DNA of 64,000 bases from assembly GCF_000745835.1 (NCBI RefSeq), contig NZ_JQKB01000021.1:1-64000 (forward strand), in the 5' to 3' direction. Position numbers and translations under genes: made by a program. Source of the stretch: Belnapia moabensis DSM 16746 (GTDB lineage Bacteria > Pseudomonadota > Alphaproteobacteria > Acetobacterales > Acetobacteraceae). Of the stretch, positions 43,160 through 51,918 are shown piece by piece. The notes below the pieces were generated by a model. That model was given only the letters and a program-made list of their open reading frames with translations, had not been told where the DNA came from and did not search any database. How positions within the stretch are numbered: the first letter of the stretch is position 1; each line of letters starts with the position of its first letter.

Positions 43160-43660
43160 CTAAACGCCGCCGTTTTTGTGGATCGGGTCGATCCACAGCA
43201 CCTCTTCCGGCTTCTCGACCGGCTCGATGTCGAGATTGACCACCACCGCCTCGTTGTCCGAACGGACCAGCACGCAGCGCAGCGTCTCGTCGGTCGACGC
43301 GTTGATCTCCTGGTGCGGTACATAGGGCGGCACGAAGATGAAGTCGCCCGGCCCGGCTTCCGCGACGAATTCCAGCTTCTCCCCCCAGCGCATGCGGGCG
43401 CGGCCGGAGACGATGTAGATCACGCTCTCCAACGCGCCGTGGTGGTGGGCGCCCGTCTTCGCATTCGGGTGGATGTGCACGGTCCCCGCCCAGATCTTCT
43501 GCGCCCCGACGCGCGCAGCGTTGATGGCGGCGGCGCGGTTCATCCCCGGGGTCTGCGCCGTATTGGCATCGAGCTGGTCGCCGGGAATGACCCGGACGCC
43601 GGTATGCTTCCACCCGTCATCCGGGGGCGTGTCGTGGCTGTGATGGCCGTCATGCGGCAT
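43160..43660 (-). CDS. Cupin domain protein
   Basis: 166 residues. His-rich start MPHDGHHSHDTPPDDGWKHT, then a single conserved barrel: HIHPNAKTGAHHHGALESVI, YIVSGRARMRWGEKLEFVAE and PGDFIFVPPYVPHQEINAST. The G.H.H...E and P..H patterns supply the metal ligands. It is similar to short cupins of mannose-6-phosphate-isomerase or dioxygenase-like type, and the substrate is unknown. It lies 27 bases after cysK on the same strand, suggesting co-transcription. Confidence 0.85.
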   Translation of the reverse strand: MPHDGHHSHDTPPDDGWKHTGVRVIPGDQLDANTAQTPGMNRAAAINAARVGAQKIWAGTVHIHPNAKTGAHHHGALESVIYIVSGRARMRWGEKLEFVAEAGPGDFIFVPPYVPHQEINASTDETLRCVLVRSDNEAVVVNLDIEPVEKPEEVLWIDPIHKNGGV

Positions 43661-43687
43661 GGCGCGAACTCCTTGGTCGTGCCCCGA

Positions 43688-44650
43688 TCATAGCCCGGCG
43701 AAGAGCTCCGTCGACAGATAGCGCTCGGCAAAGGAGGGAGCGATGCCCACCACCAGCCCGCCCCGCATCTCCCGCGCCACCTGCAGCGCCGCATGCAGCA
43801 TGGCGCCGGACGAGATGCCGACCGGCAGCCCCTCAAGCTGGGCGCAGCGGCGGGCGGCGGCGATCGCCTCCCGCTCCGCGACGCGCATCACCCCGTCGAG
43901 CCGCTCGAGCTCCAGCACCGCCGGCTTGAACCCGGCGCCGATGCCCTGGATGCCATGCGGTCCCGGTTCGTCGCCCGAGAGCACGGCGCTCTCGGCCGGC
44001 TCCACCCCAATGATGCGGAGGCCGGGCTTGCGCGGCTTCAAGGCCCGGGCGATGCCGGTCAGCGTCCCGCCCGTGCCGAGACCACCGATGACGACATCGA
44101 CGGCGCCATCGGTATCGGCCCAGATCTCCTCCGCCGTGGTGGCGGCATGGATCTCCGGATTGGCGGGGTTGTCGAACTGCTTCGGCATCCAGGCGCCAGG
44201 CGTCGCGGCGAGGATGGCCTCGGCCCTGGCGATGGCCCCGGCCATGCCGCGGCGAGCCGGGGTCAACTCCAGTTCGGCGCCCATCAGCCGCATCATCTTG
44301 CGCCGCTCGATGCTGGCGCCGTCCGGCATGACGACGATCAGCCGGTAGCCCTTGGCGGCAGCGACGAAGGCCAACGCGATGCCGGTATTGCCGGAGGTCG
44401 GCTCCACCAGTGTGGAGCGGCCGGGGGAGATCAGCCCCTCGCGCTCCGCCGCCTCGACCATGGCGAGGCCGATGCGGTCCTTCACCGAGCCGAGCGGGTT
44501 GAAGAATTCCAGCTTGAGGGCGAGGTCGGCGCCGAGGCCCTCGGCTGCCTTCAGCCGCGGCAGCCGCACCAGCGGAGTGCCGCCGACGATCTCCAGCACG
44601 CTGTCATAGATCCGCCCGCGTGGGGTCAGGGAGACATTGTCTTTCACCAT
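43688..44650 (-). CDS. cysK: Cysteine synthase A (O-acetylserine sulfhydrylase)
   Basis: 320 residues from the ATG at 44650 (MVKDNVSLTPRGRIYDSVLE). The PLP lysine is in FFNPLGSVKDRIGLAMVEAA, the substrate loop is VEPTSGNTGIALAFVAAAKG, and GGLGTGGTLTGIARALKPRK and IQGIGAGFKP complete the phosphate and active-site regions. It makes cysteine from O-acetylserine and sulfide. Distant relatives such as cystathionine beta-synthase are less likely given length and motifs. It is divergent from the Bug gene at 44757. Confidence 0.93.
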   Translation of the reverse strand: MVKDNVSLTPRGRIYDSVLEIVGGTPLVRLPRLKAAEGLGADLALKLEFFNPLGSVKDRIGLAMVEAAEREGLISPGRSTLVEPTSGNTGIALAFVAAAKGYRLIVVMPDGASIERRKMMRLMGAELELTPARRGMAGAIARAEAILAATPGAWMPKQFDNPANPEIHAATTAEEIWADTDGAVDVVIGGLGTGGTLTGIARALKPRKPGLRIIGVEPAESAVLSGDEPGPHGIQGIGAGFKPAVLELERLDGVMRVAEREAIAAARRCAQLEGLPVGISSGAMLHAALQVAREMRGGLVVGIAPSFAERYLSTELFAGL

Positions 44651-44756
44651 GATGCATGTGGGTATCACGGTTCCACAGCCAAGATGAGGGGGTAGGGGCG
44701 CTACCCAGCGCCCCGGGGCCATGCCAAGCTGGCAGCGGAGGAAACGGAGCCGACCC

Positions 44757-45725
44757 ATGGCCCATCTAGGCACCATGCCGCGCCTCGCGCGCCGGCTGCT
44801 GCTCGCCAGCCCGCTGCTCGCCACGCCGGCGCTTGCGCAGGGCCCGCGGGCGATCACGCTCATCGTCCCCTATCCCCCCGGCGGCAGCAGCGACAACGTC
44901 GCCCGGCCGATCCAGCAGCCGCTGGCGGAGGCGCTGGGCCAACCGGTGCTGATCGAGAATCGTGGTGGCGCCGGCGGCTCGATCGGCGCTGCCCTGGTGG
45001 CGCAGGCGAGGCCAGATGGGCTGACCCTGCTGGTCTGGCCGACCGCGGTGCTGACCATCAGCCCGCACATGATGCGCCTGCCCTATGACCCGCAGCGGGA
45101 CTTCACCCCCATCGCCATGCTGGCCATCTCGGATGGCGTGGTGGCGATGCACCCTTCGGTGCCGGTGCGGGACATCCATGCGCTGGTGACTTATGCCAAG
45201 GCCAATCCCGGCAAGCTGCGCTTCAGTTCCGCCGGCAACGGCACCATCACCCAGATGACGGGCGAGATCTTCGCCCATGCGGCCGGCATCCGGCTGGAGC
45301 ATGTTCCCTATCGCGGCTCCGCCCCGGCGCTGACCGCGCTGCTGGCCGGCGATGTGGAACTGCAATTCGACCCGGTCGCCACGCCGCCGGTGAAGGACGG
45401 TCGCCTGATCGGCCTCGCCACCACCGGCGAGACGCGGAGCCCGGAACTGCCCGAACTGCCGACGCTGCGCGAGCTTGGCCTCTACGGCGAGGGCGGCCTC
45501 GCCTTCTTCGGCCTGGCCGGGCCGGCGGGGATGCCGCCGGAGTTGGTGGCACGGCTGGTCGGGGCGCTGGAGCGGGTGCTGGCTATGCCGGAGGTGGCGC
45601 GGGCCATGGCGCCGGTCGGCCTCCGCCCGCAGCTCGAGGCGGGCGAGGCCTTCGCCAACCGCATCCAGCAGGACCGGGCGATCTTCGGAGAGGCGGTGCG
45701 CCGTACGGGAGCGAAAGTGGAATGA
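44757..45725 (+). CDS. Bug/TctC-family substrate-binding protein
   Basis: 322 residues from ATG 44757 (MAHLGTMPRLARRLLLASPL); a farther ATG at 44721 is less likely. A Sec-type signal peptide ends near LATPALAQ. The core ITLIVPYPPGGSSDNVARPI, IENRGGAGGSIGAALVAQAR, LRFSSAGNGTITQMTGEIF, EHVPYRGSAPALTALLAGDV and LPTLRELGLYG matches the family. It overlaps the enoyl-CoA hydratase gene by 4 bases, so its ligand may be a carboxylic acid processed by that enzyme (inference). No TctAB permeases are nearby. Confidence 0.9.
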   Translation: MAHLGTMPRLARRLLLASPLLATPALAQGPRAITLIVPYPPGGSSDNVARPIQQPLAEALGQPVLIENRGGAGGSIGAALVAQARPDGLTLLVWPTAVLTISPHMMRLPYDPQRDFTPIAMLAISDGVVAMHPSVPVRDIHALVTYAKANPGKLRFSSAGNGTITQMTGEIFAHAAGIRLEHVPYRGSAPALTALLAGDVELQFDPVATPPVKDGRLIGLATTGETRSPELPELPTLRELGLYGEGGLAFFGLAGPAGMPPELVARLVGALERVLAMPEVARAMAPVGLRPQLEAGEAFANRIQQDRAIFGEAVRRTGAKVE

Positions 45726-46465
45726 GCTTCGAGCACATCAAGTCCTGGGACGATGGCCCTGTCCGCATCGTCGCACTGAACCGGCCGGACAAGGGCAATG
45801 CCATCACCCGGCTGATGGCGGAGGAGATCCAGGCGGCGATGCAGGAATTCGCCACCTCCGACCAGCGCGTCGCGGTGCTGACAGGAATGGGCGAGAAGGC
45901 CTTCTCCTTCGGCGCCGACGTGGGGGAGCCGCCGGAGCTCTGGCGCGCCGTCCCCAATGTCGGCTGGCAGACCGACAAGCCGCTGATCTGCGCGGTGGAG
46001 GGCTGGTGCATCGGCGGCGCGCTGGTCCTCGCCATGATGGCCGACCTCGCCGTCTGCGGCAGTTCGGCGAAATTCTACTATCCGGAGGCGAAGCTCGGCC
46101 TCACCGGCGGGATGATCGCCGCATTGCCCTCCCGCATCCCGCATAAGTTTGCGATGGAGCTGACCCTGCTCTGCCGCACCTTCGACGCGGCGAAGTCGGA
46201 GCGCGTTGGCCTGGTGAATGAGGTGGTGCCGGATGGCGGCGCTCTTGCCAGGGCGATCGAGTGGGGCAAGGAGATGGCCGGCTTCGCACCGTTGGTCACC
46301 GGCGCCATCAAGCGGATGGTGCTGGACGACATCCTGCCGCGCGGTCCCTCCGAGCAATGGGCCTTGCAGGGCCAGCGGTTGAACGGCATCCGCAACTCGG
46401 AGGATTTTCAGGAGGGCGTCGCCGCCTTCCGCGAACGACGCCCGCCGCAATTCAAGGGGCGGTAG
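45722..46465 (+). CDS. Enoyl-CoA hydratase/isomerase family protein
   Basis: 247 residues, MSFEHIKSWDDGPVRIVALN. Crotonase fold: LNRPDKGNAITRLMAEEI, GEKAFSFGADVGEPPE (oxyanion strand), AVEGWCIGGALVLAMMADLA, FYYPEAKLGLTGGMIAALPS and LVNEVVPDGGALARAIEWGK. The first catalytic Glu position of classical hydratases is not clear, so isomerase, decarboxylase or other crotonase chemistry is possible. It is coupled to the upstream Bug binding protein by an ATGA overlap. Confidence 0.88.
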   Translation: MSFEHIKSWDDGPVRIVALNRPDKGNAITRLMAEEIQAAMQEFATSDQRVAVLTGMGEKAFSFGADVGEPPELWRAVPNVGWQTDKPLICAVEGWCIGGALVLAMMADLAVCGSSAKFYYPEAKLGLTGGMIAALPSRIPHKFAMELTLLCRTFDAAKSERVGLVNEVVPDGGALARAIEWGKEMAGFAPLVTGAIKRMVLDDILPRGPSEQWALQGQRLNGIRNSEDFQEGVAAFRERRPPQFKGR

Positions 46466-46499
46466 GGCTCAGGGGATCGTATGGCCCGGCGCCGCGCCG

Positions 46500-47012
46500 G
46501 CCGTCCGGTTCCATACGGCGGCGCATTCGCCCCAGACGCGGTTGCAACTGTCGCGGAAGGTCGGGCGGCCATGACGGTCCGTTCCTGCGCCTCGGGCATG
46601 CCGGCCAGCATCTCCCAGCGCCAGCCATGGGCACTGACCTCATGCCCGGCGGCAGCCGGCACCGCAGCCAGCACGGGCGTCACCGCGACCGCGCGCCCGC
46701 AGCAGGAGAATGTCGCCTTCACCCCGAAGCGGTTGAACAGGCCCAGAATCCGCCAGATCCCGCCCCGCGAGCCATAGGCGAAATGCGTCTCCATGCAGGG
46801 ATCGGGATGGCCCTCGACCAGCTGGGGCTTTCCGGCACGCGCTCGTTCCGCTCGTCGCCGCTGGCAATGGAGAGCTCCGCCCCCTCCTCGACATTGACTA
46901 CGAAGGACAAGGCGAGGCGGGCGCCGCTGGGCCAACGCGGATCGGGCGGGGTGCGGCCATAGCCGGCCAAGTCGCGCGTCGCGGGTGGCATCCCGCCGGG
47001 GAGGTCTGTCAT
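46500..47012 (-). pseudogene. Polysaccharide deacetylase (allantoinase PuuE-like), degraded
   Basis: From ATG 47012 the first frame reads MTDLPGGMPPATRDLAGYGR, then PPDPRWPSGARLALSFVVNV, EEGAELSIASGDERNERV. After a shift near 46830 another frame continues EGHPDPCMETHFAYGSRGGI, FNRFGVKATFSCCGRAVA and AGHEVSAHGWRWEMLAGMPE. These are consecutive blocks of the NodB-type deacetylase found in PuuE-like allantoinases. The remaining C-terminal half is not found, replaced after about 46570 by unrelated or scrambled sequence. It is inactive as it stands. Confidence 0.6.
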
Positions 47013-47140
47013 GCGGCGCTCCATTGGGCGCCTTCAATCTGCAATGCCCATGCCAATCCTGAGCCGGCCTAGTGGGCCGACTCTGGCGCCGCAACGGGCA
47101 GCCTGCCCAAGCCCTGCGGCCAAATTCCCGAAAAGCGTCC

Positions 47141-50065
47141 TCAGGCGAGGGCGGCGCTCGGCTCCGGCCCGAGTGCCGCTTCCAGCGCCGCCAGCGTCTC
47201 GTCGGCGACGGCTAGGACCGAGGCGCGGAGCGCCATCGCCTCCGCCGGCGGCAGCCGCCGCGCATCGGCCTGGAATTGCCGCGACACCGCCGCCAACCGG
47301 CTCGCGCCGAGCGTCGCGGCGGAGCCGGTCAGCCGATGCGCCGCGGCGATGGCCTCACTCACCATCTCCGGCCCGGCGGCGCGCAGCACCCGCGCCTGCT
47401 CGGCGATCTCCTGCAGGAAGACCGGGGCCAGCCTACTCGCCGCCGCATCGTCGAGACCAGGAATGGCCAGCTTGCCATCCGTCCCGCGTCGCGCGAGCAG
47501 CGGCAGTTCCGGCTTCGCCTCCGCCAAGACGGGGGCCGGTGGCACGGCGGGCCGGGCAGTGGCCTCGACGGCGGTCAGCCGCTCGAGCGACGCCATCAGC
47601 GCATCCCGCTCGATCGGCTTCGCCAGATGCGCATTCATCCCGGCCGCATGGCAGGCGGCGATGTCCTCGGCGAAGGCGCTCGCGGTAACGGCGAGGATCG
47701 GCACCTGTCCGGCCGGCGCCGGCAGCTGGCGGATGCGGCGCGTCGCTTCCAGCCCGTCCATTCCGGGCATCATCACATCCATCAGCACCACGTCATAGGG
47801 CCGCGCCGGCGCCGCCTTGGCCAGCGCATCGAGGGCGAGCGAGCCGTCCGAGACGCATTCCACGACATGCCCGCAGGATTCGAGCAGCGCCCGCGCCACC
47901 GCCAAGTTGGCCGGCACGTCATCCGCGACCAGCACGCGGAGCGGACGCTGCTCGGCCACTGGCTGCACCGCCTCGGCCGGCTGGGCCTCGGCCGCGGCGA
48001 GAGGCAACAGCGGCAGCTCCACCCAGAAGATGGCGCCATGCCCGCTCGGCGAGGCGAGGTTGTCGATGCAGCCGATGCTGCCTTCCATCTGCGCTGCGAT
48101 GCCGGCGGCGATGGCGAGGCCGAGGCCTGTGCCGCCCGCCCGCTCGCCGCGATCGAGCTGGACGAAGTCACCGAACACGACCTTCCGCTTCGCCTCCGGC
48201 ACGCCTGGGCCGGTATCCCGCACCTCGATCCGCACCGGCTGGTGGCCCTTCGCGCCGGGACTGCCGGCGAGCCGGGCGACCAGCTCCACAGTCCCGCCGG
48301 CTGGGGTGAATTTCACCGCGTTGGAGAGCAGGTTGAGCAGCAGCTGGCGCAGCCTGGTCGGGTCGGCCTGGACCAGGGGTGGCAGCTCCGCCGCGACCTG
48401 GACGCGCAGCGTCAGCTGCTTCTCCTCCGCCGCTGGACGGACCAGCGTGGCGGCGCTGTCCAGCAGCTCGCCCAAGCGGGTCGGGGCGAGGCGCAGCTCC
48501 AGCCGCCCCGCCTCCACCTTGGCGAGGTCGAGCACGTCATTGGCGACGGTGACGAGGTGCCGTCCCGCATCCTCGAGCGTCCGCGCCCGAGCGCGCTGCT
48601 CGCCGGAGAGGGCCGGGTCCCGCGCCAGGGCCTGGGCGAGGCCGAGCACGCCGTTCAGCGGGGTACGCAGCTCATGGCTCATCTGGGCGAGGAATCGGGA
48701 CTTGGCCGCGGTCGCCGCCGCCGACTGGTCGCGCGCCAGGGCGAGGTCGCTCATCGCCCGCTTCAGGGTCGTGATGTCGGTGCGGATGCCGACGGTGCCG
48801 CCATCCGGCGTCTGCCGCGCGCTGACCATCAGCCAGCGCCCGTCAGGCAGCAGCCGCTCGATGCTGGGGTGGTTGCCGCGGTGCCAGGCGATGGTCTCGG
48901 CTACGAAGCGCTCGATATCCTCGCCCGCCTGAGGATACTGGCCGCGCCGGGCGCCCTCGCGGATGATGTCCTCGAATTTGGCGCCCACGGTGATGAAGGG
49001 CGCGCTGACGGCATAGAGCTCGCGGTAGCGCTGGTTGCAGATCACCAGGCGGTCGTCGGCATCGAACATGACGAAGCCGTCCGGCATGGTCTCGATCGCA
49101 CCTTCGAGCACCGCCCGCGCCCGGGCCCGCTCGGCGTCGACCCGCTCGCGCTGGCGCAGCGCGTGGTATAGCGCCGCGGCCAGCGCCACCAGCAGCAGGC
49201 CGAGGCTGGCGGCGACGATGATGAGGCGCCGGCGGTCCTGCGTCCAGCCGGCGAAGGCGGCACCCTCGTCGTAGCTCGCCACCACATACATGTCCCGGTA
49301 GAGGATCGACTTGGCCGCAGCCAGCACCGGCCTGTCCTGGAAGCGGCCGGGGATCAGCGCCGCGCTGCCATCGGCCGGCAAGGTGGTGGCGGTGCGGGCG
49401 AGCGGCCGACCCATCCGGGTCTCGTCATGCGGCAGGGATGCGAGCACCCGCCCGTCCGCCCGCTCGACCGAGATGCGCAGCCCCGGCACCTCGCCGATCG
49501 GCGCGAGCAGCGTGGCGACCAGGGAGACCGGCACCTCGGCCATGCCGACCACCGGGCCGATGCCGGGGAGTTCCATGGCGCGCAGGAACATCAGCGACCA
49601 TTCCCCGGTCAGCGGATTGCGCGCCGGCCCGCTGATGACGGCCGCGCCCAGCCCGGCGGCCCCTGCCAGCGCCGCCGGCTCGATCGGCGGCGGCCGGCTG
49701 CGCGAGGCAGCGAGCGCCGCGGCCCAGGGCCTGCCATCGGGCAGCACCAGCACCAGGTCGCGGAAGCTGAAATTCTGGAAGTTCAGCTCGCGCAGCATGC
49801 GGTTGGCCGCCGCCGGCTCGATCCGGCCGTTGCTGGCAACCTGGTTCAGCAAGGCGGGCAGCCCGGCCAGCATGCCGTCGACGGCGAGGAAATGCCGGTT
49901 GACGGTGCTCTCGGCCACGCGGGTGACGCGTTGCACCGTCTCCCGCGCCGCCTGCTCCGTTGTGCGGTGCAGGCGGTCGATCAGCAGGCTGGTGCCGAAG
50001 CAGAGTGCCGCCAGCAGCAGCGTGGCGATCAGCAGGACGGCGAGGCGGAAGCGGCGTTGCTGCAT
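47141..50065 (-). CDS. Hybrid sensor histidine kinase with receiver and Hpt domains
   Basis: 974 residues. An N-terminal membrane helix (AVLLIATLLLAALCFGTSLL, about 9-28) and a second (IIVAASLGLLLVALAAALYH, about 280-300) bracket a periplasmic dCache-like sensor. A PAS unit follows (AIETMPDGFVMFDADDRLVI). HisKA has His in FLAQMSHELRTPLNGVLGLA. HATPase_c has LLLNLLSNAVKFTPAGGTVE, DTGPGVP and GTGLGLAIAAGIA. The receiver has Asp in DVVLMDVMMPGMDGLEATRR. A C-terminal Hpt domain has His in AIAAAHRLTGSAATLGA. This is a full phosphorelay in one chain. The upstream gene is a TRAP-type binding protein one base away. No cognate separate regulator is adjacent. Confidence 0.92.
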   Translation of the reverse strand: MQQRRFRLAVLLIATLLLAALCFGTSLLIDRLHRTTEQAARETVQRVTRVAESTVNRHFLAVDGMLAGLPALLNQVASNGRIEPAAANRMLRELNFQNFSFRDLVLVLPDGRPWAAALAASRSRPPPIEPAALAGAAGLGAAVISGPARNPLTGEWSLMFLRAMELPGIGPVVGMAEVPVSLVATLLAPIGEVPGLRISVERADGRVLASLPHDETRMGRPLARTATTLPADGSAALIPGRFQDRPVLAAAKSILYRDMYVVASYDEGAAFAGWTQDRRRLIIVAASLGLLLVALAAALYHALRQRERVDAERARARAVLEGAIETMPDGFVMFDADDRLVICNQRYRELYAVSAPFITVGAKFEDIIREGARRGQYPQAGEDIERFVAETIAWHRGNHPSIERLLPDGRWLMVSARQTPDGGTVGIRTDITTLKRAMSDLALARDQSAAATAAKSRFLAQMSHELRTPLNGVLGLAQALARDPALSGEQRARARTLEDAGRHLVTVANDVLDLAKVEAGRLELRLAPTRLGELLDSAATLVRPAAEEKQLTLRVQVAAELPPLVQADPTRLRQLLLNLLSNAVKFTPAGGTVELVARLAGSPGAKGHQPVRIEVRDTGPGVPEAKRKVVFGDFVQLDRGERAGGTGLGLAIAAGIAAQMEGSIGCIDNLASPSGHGAIFWVELPLLPLAAAEAQPAEAVQPVAEQRPLRVLVADDVPANLAVARALLESCGHVVECVSDGSLALDALAKAAPARPYDVVLMDVMMPGMDGLEATRRIRQLPAPAGQVPILAVTASAFAEDIAACHAAGMNAHLAKPIERDALMASLERLTAVEATARPAVPPAPVLAEAKPELPLLARRGTDGKLAIPGLDDAAASRLAPVFLQEIAEQARVLRAAGPEMVSEAIAAAHRLTGSAATLGASRLAAVSRQFQADARRLPPAEAMALRASVLAVADETLAALEAALGPEPSAALA

Positions 50066-50066
50066 G

Positions 50067-51167
50067 CTATTCGGGCCGTGCCAAAATGCCCCGGCTGGGG
50101 GCCATGGTGGTGTTCCAGGTGTCGATGCAGTCGCTGCCGCAGCGGCGAATCCAGCTCGGCAGGATCACGTCGCGCAGCAGCTGGGCGCGGCGCTGGCGGT
50201 CGCGCGGCTCGTCATCCAGCACCACCATTTGGCCGCGGGTGCCATGGACGCATTCCGGCCGGCCGGCATTGCAGGCGAAGCCTTCCTCCGTCTCCTGTTC
50301 GGCCGCGCGCCAGATCTGCTCCTGCAATTCGCCAAGACCGGCCTGCAGCTGGCCGCGAACCTCCTGCGGCAGGGCCGCCCAGGCGCCGGCATTGGCGCCG
50401 AAGACCGACACGCCCCAGCTGATCGCCTGGCGGGAGACATAGGTGGCGATGCCCGGCAGGCCGAGCGTGTTGCCCGAGAGGCTGCCGGTCACGGCGCATT
50501 CGACGATGCCGCCGCGCAGCGCCGCCGGAATCTCGGCGAAGGGCGTCACCACCGGGATCGCTCCCAGCGCCTCGAACAGCTCGCTCTGCCCGACCGAGGA
50601 GACGCGGATGCGGCGCCCGCTCAGGTCGCCGAGGCCGGAGAAGGGCTGGCGGCAGAAGACCACCTGCGCCGGATAGGCATAGACGGCAAGCAGCACCACG
50701 TTGAACCGCTCCTTCAGCAGCGCCTCGAGCCGAGGGCGGAGCAGCGTCACGGTGCGGCGGAGCGTGCCGAAATCGGGATTCGTCACCGGCAGGTCCACGG
50801 CGTTGATCTCCGGCTCGTCGCCCGCCGAGACCGAGAGCGGCACCGTGCCGAAAGGCACCACGCCAAGCCGCATGAGCGGCAGCATCTCCGGCCCGCGGAT
50901 GCCGCTGCGGTCGAAGGGAGCGATCTCCACCCGGACCCGGCCTTGGGTGAGTTGCGTCACCTGCTCGGTCCAGAAGGGCATCTCATGGCGGGTGTACTGG
51001 GCGACGCCGGCCAACCCGCCAACGATCTTCAAGGATATCGGCGGATCATCGGCGAGGGCTGGGCGGGTGCCGGACAAGGCGAGGCAGACCAGCATGATCC
51101 GTAGGACGAACAGCCAATCGCCGCACCGGAGCGGTGGCCCAGCCAGGAAGCGCCGACGCAATACCAT
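50067..51167 (-). CDS. DctP-like periplasmic binding protein
   Basis: 366 residues from ATG 51167, with AGAGAAGAG 7-12 bases upstream; an ATG 20 codons earlier is less supported. The N-terminal hydrophobic segment FVLRIMLVCLALSGTRPALA is the signal. The TRAP (DctP) core reads MPFWTEQVTQLTQGRVRVEI, GLGDLSGRRIRVSSVGQSEL, FEALGAIPVVTPFAEIPAAL then RGGIVECAVTGSLSG, the usual two-lobe organic-acid fold. No DctQ/DctM permease accompanies it. It is immediately upstream of the hybrid kinase, so it may be the ligand sensor that docks on the kinase's periplasmic domain (inference). Confidence 0.85.
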   Translation of the reverse strand: MVLRRRFLAGPPLRCGDWLFVLRIMLVCLALSGTRPALADDPPISLKIVGGLAGVAQYTRHEMPFWTEQVTQLTQGRVRVEIAPFDRSGIRGPEMLPLMRLGVVPFGTVPLSVSAGDEPEINAVDLPVTNPDFGTLRRTVTLLRPRLEALLKERFNVVLLAVYAYPAQVVFCRQPFSGLGDLSGRRIRVSSVGQSELFEALGAIPVVTPFAEIPAALRGGIVECAVTGSLSGNTLGLPGIATYVSRQAISWGVSVFGANAGAWAALPQEVRGQLQAGLGELQEQIWRAAEQETEEGFACNAGRPECVHGTRGQMVVLDDEPRDRQRRAQLLRDVILPSWIRRCGSDCIDTWNTTMAPSRGILARPE

Positions 51168-51479
51168 GACGACCTCTTCTCTCCGGCGCCGGCTGGGCGG
51201 TGCGATACCATGGGCCTCGCCCATCACCTTACTTTGCTTGCAGCTTCGTTAACCTGAGCGATACGATTCGCTTTGCCTCCATCCTAACGGTCCTTGTCAC
51301 AGGTTGCGACGACCATCCTTCCGGCTGGTTTGGCTCCTCGCCGCTTCCGATGCCTGCCGATTGTGGCTGTTCTGGCGGAACTCGTCAGGTTTCCCGGCCG
51401 GCACGAGGAGGGGGGCGAGGGTCGGGAGTGCCGTCTGCCAGGGCCAGGCTTCTTGCGGCTTGCCGAAAGCCTATGACGG
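51168..51479. other. Intergenic region without recognised gene
   Basis: 312 bases between the reverse-strand 51480-51863 gene and the binding-protein/kinase operon, whose promoter it should carry. A short AT-richer stretch near 51240-51300 is present. No hairpin, RNA or family-like frame was noted. Confidence 0.4.
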
Positions 51480-51863
51480 TCACGGCACAGCGGGAAGCAC
51501 CTCGGCTGCCCTGAAACGCGCCGCCGTCACCGCATCGCCATTGAGCGCCGCCAGCACCTGCGCGCGCCCCGCCGCGCTGCCGGCCAGCGCAACCGCCCGC
51601 TCGAACCAGGCGCATTGCCCGCGCACCCTGGCCTGGAACAGCCGGTCGAGCGCCACCGCCGCCGCAGGCCGGCCGGCGCAGCAGGCACAGGCCGCCGCAT
51701 GCGCTTCCGCCACCATGAATGCCTCGAACGGCAAGCCGGGCCGGGCTAGGGCAGGGGCCTCGGCCAGCAGCGCGGCCGGCGGTCCGGCGGCCAGTGCCGC
51801 ATCGAGCCCCGCTTCGTCCTTCACCAGCAGCAGCGGGATGCGCGCGTCCAGAGTCCAGGCCAT
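51480..51863 (-). CDS. Conserved hypothetical protein with Cys-rich motif
   Basis: 127 residues starting MAWTLDARIPLLLVKDEAGL. The central segment EAHAAACACCAGRPAAAVAL has three clustered cysteines, and QCAWFERAVALAGSAAGRAQ adds one more; these could bind a metal. An N-terminal strand ('IPLLLV') and long helices suggest an alpha/beta fold. No family assigned. It is divergent from the ArsR-methyltransferase gene; a palindromic promoter region (51885-51910) serves both and may place it under the same control. Confidence 0.6.
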   Translation of the reverse strand: MAWTLDARIPLLLVKDEAGLDAALAAGPPAALLAEAPALARPGLPFEAFMVAEAHAAACACCAGRPAAAVALDRLFQARVRGQCAWFERAVALAGSAAGRAQVLAALNGDAVTAARFRAAEVLPAVP

Positions 51864-51884
51864 GACATCCTCCTTCAGCCACTA

Positions 51885-51910
51885 GACATAAGGATATCTT
51901 TATGTGATAT
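51885..51910. promoter_or_regulatory. Overlapping palindromes, probable ArsR-type operator
   Basis: CATAAGGATATCTTTATG at 51885-51902 matches its own reverse complement at 16 of 18 positions. GGATATC (51890-51896) and GATATCC (51904-51910) form a second perfect inverted repeat with a 7-base gap. The position 9-34 bases before the ArsR start and 22 after the divergent start fits auto-repression of both genes. AT-rich character stands out locally. Confidence 0.5.
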
Positions 51911-51918
51911 CCAGCACC

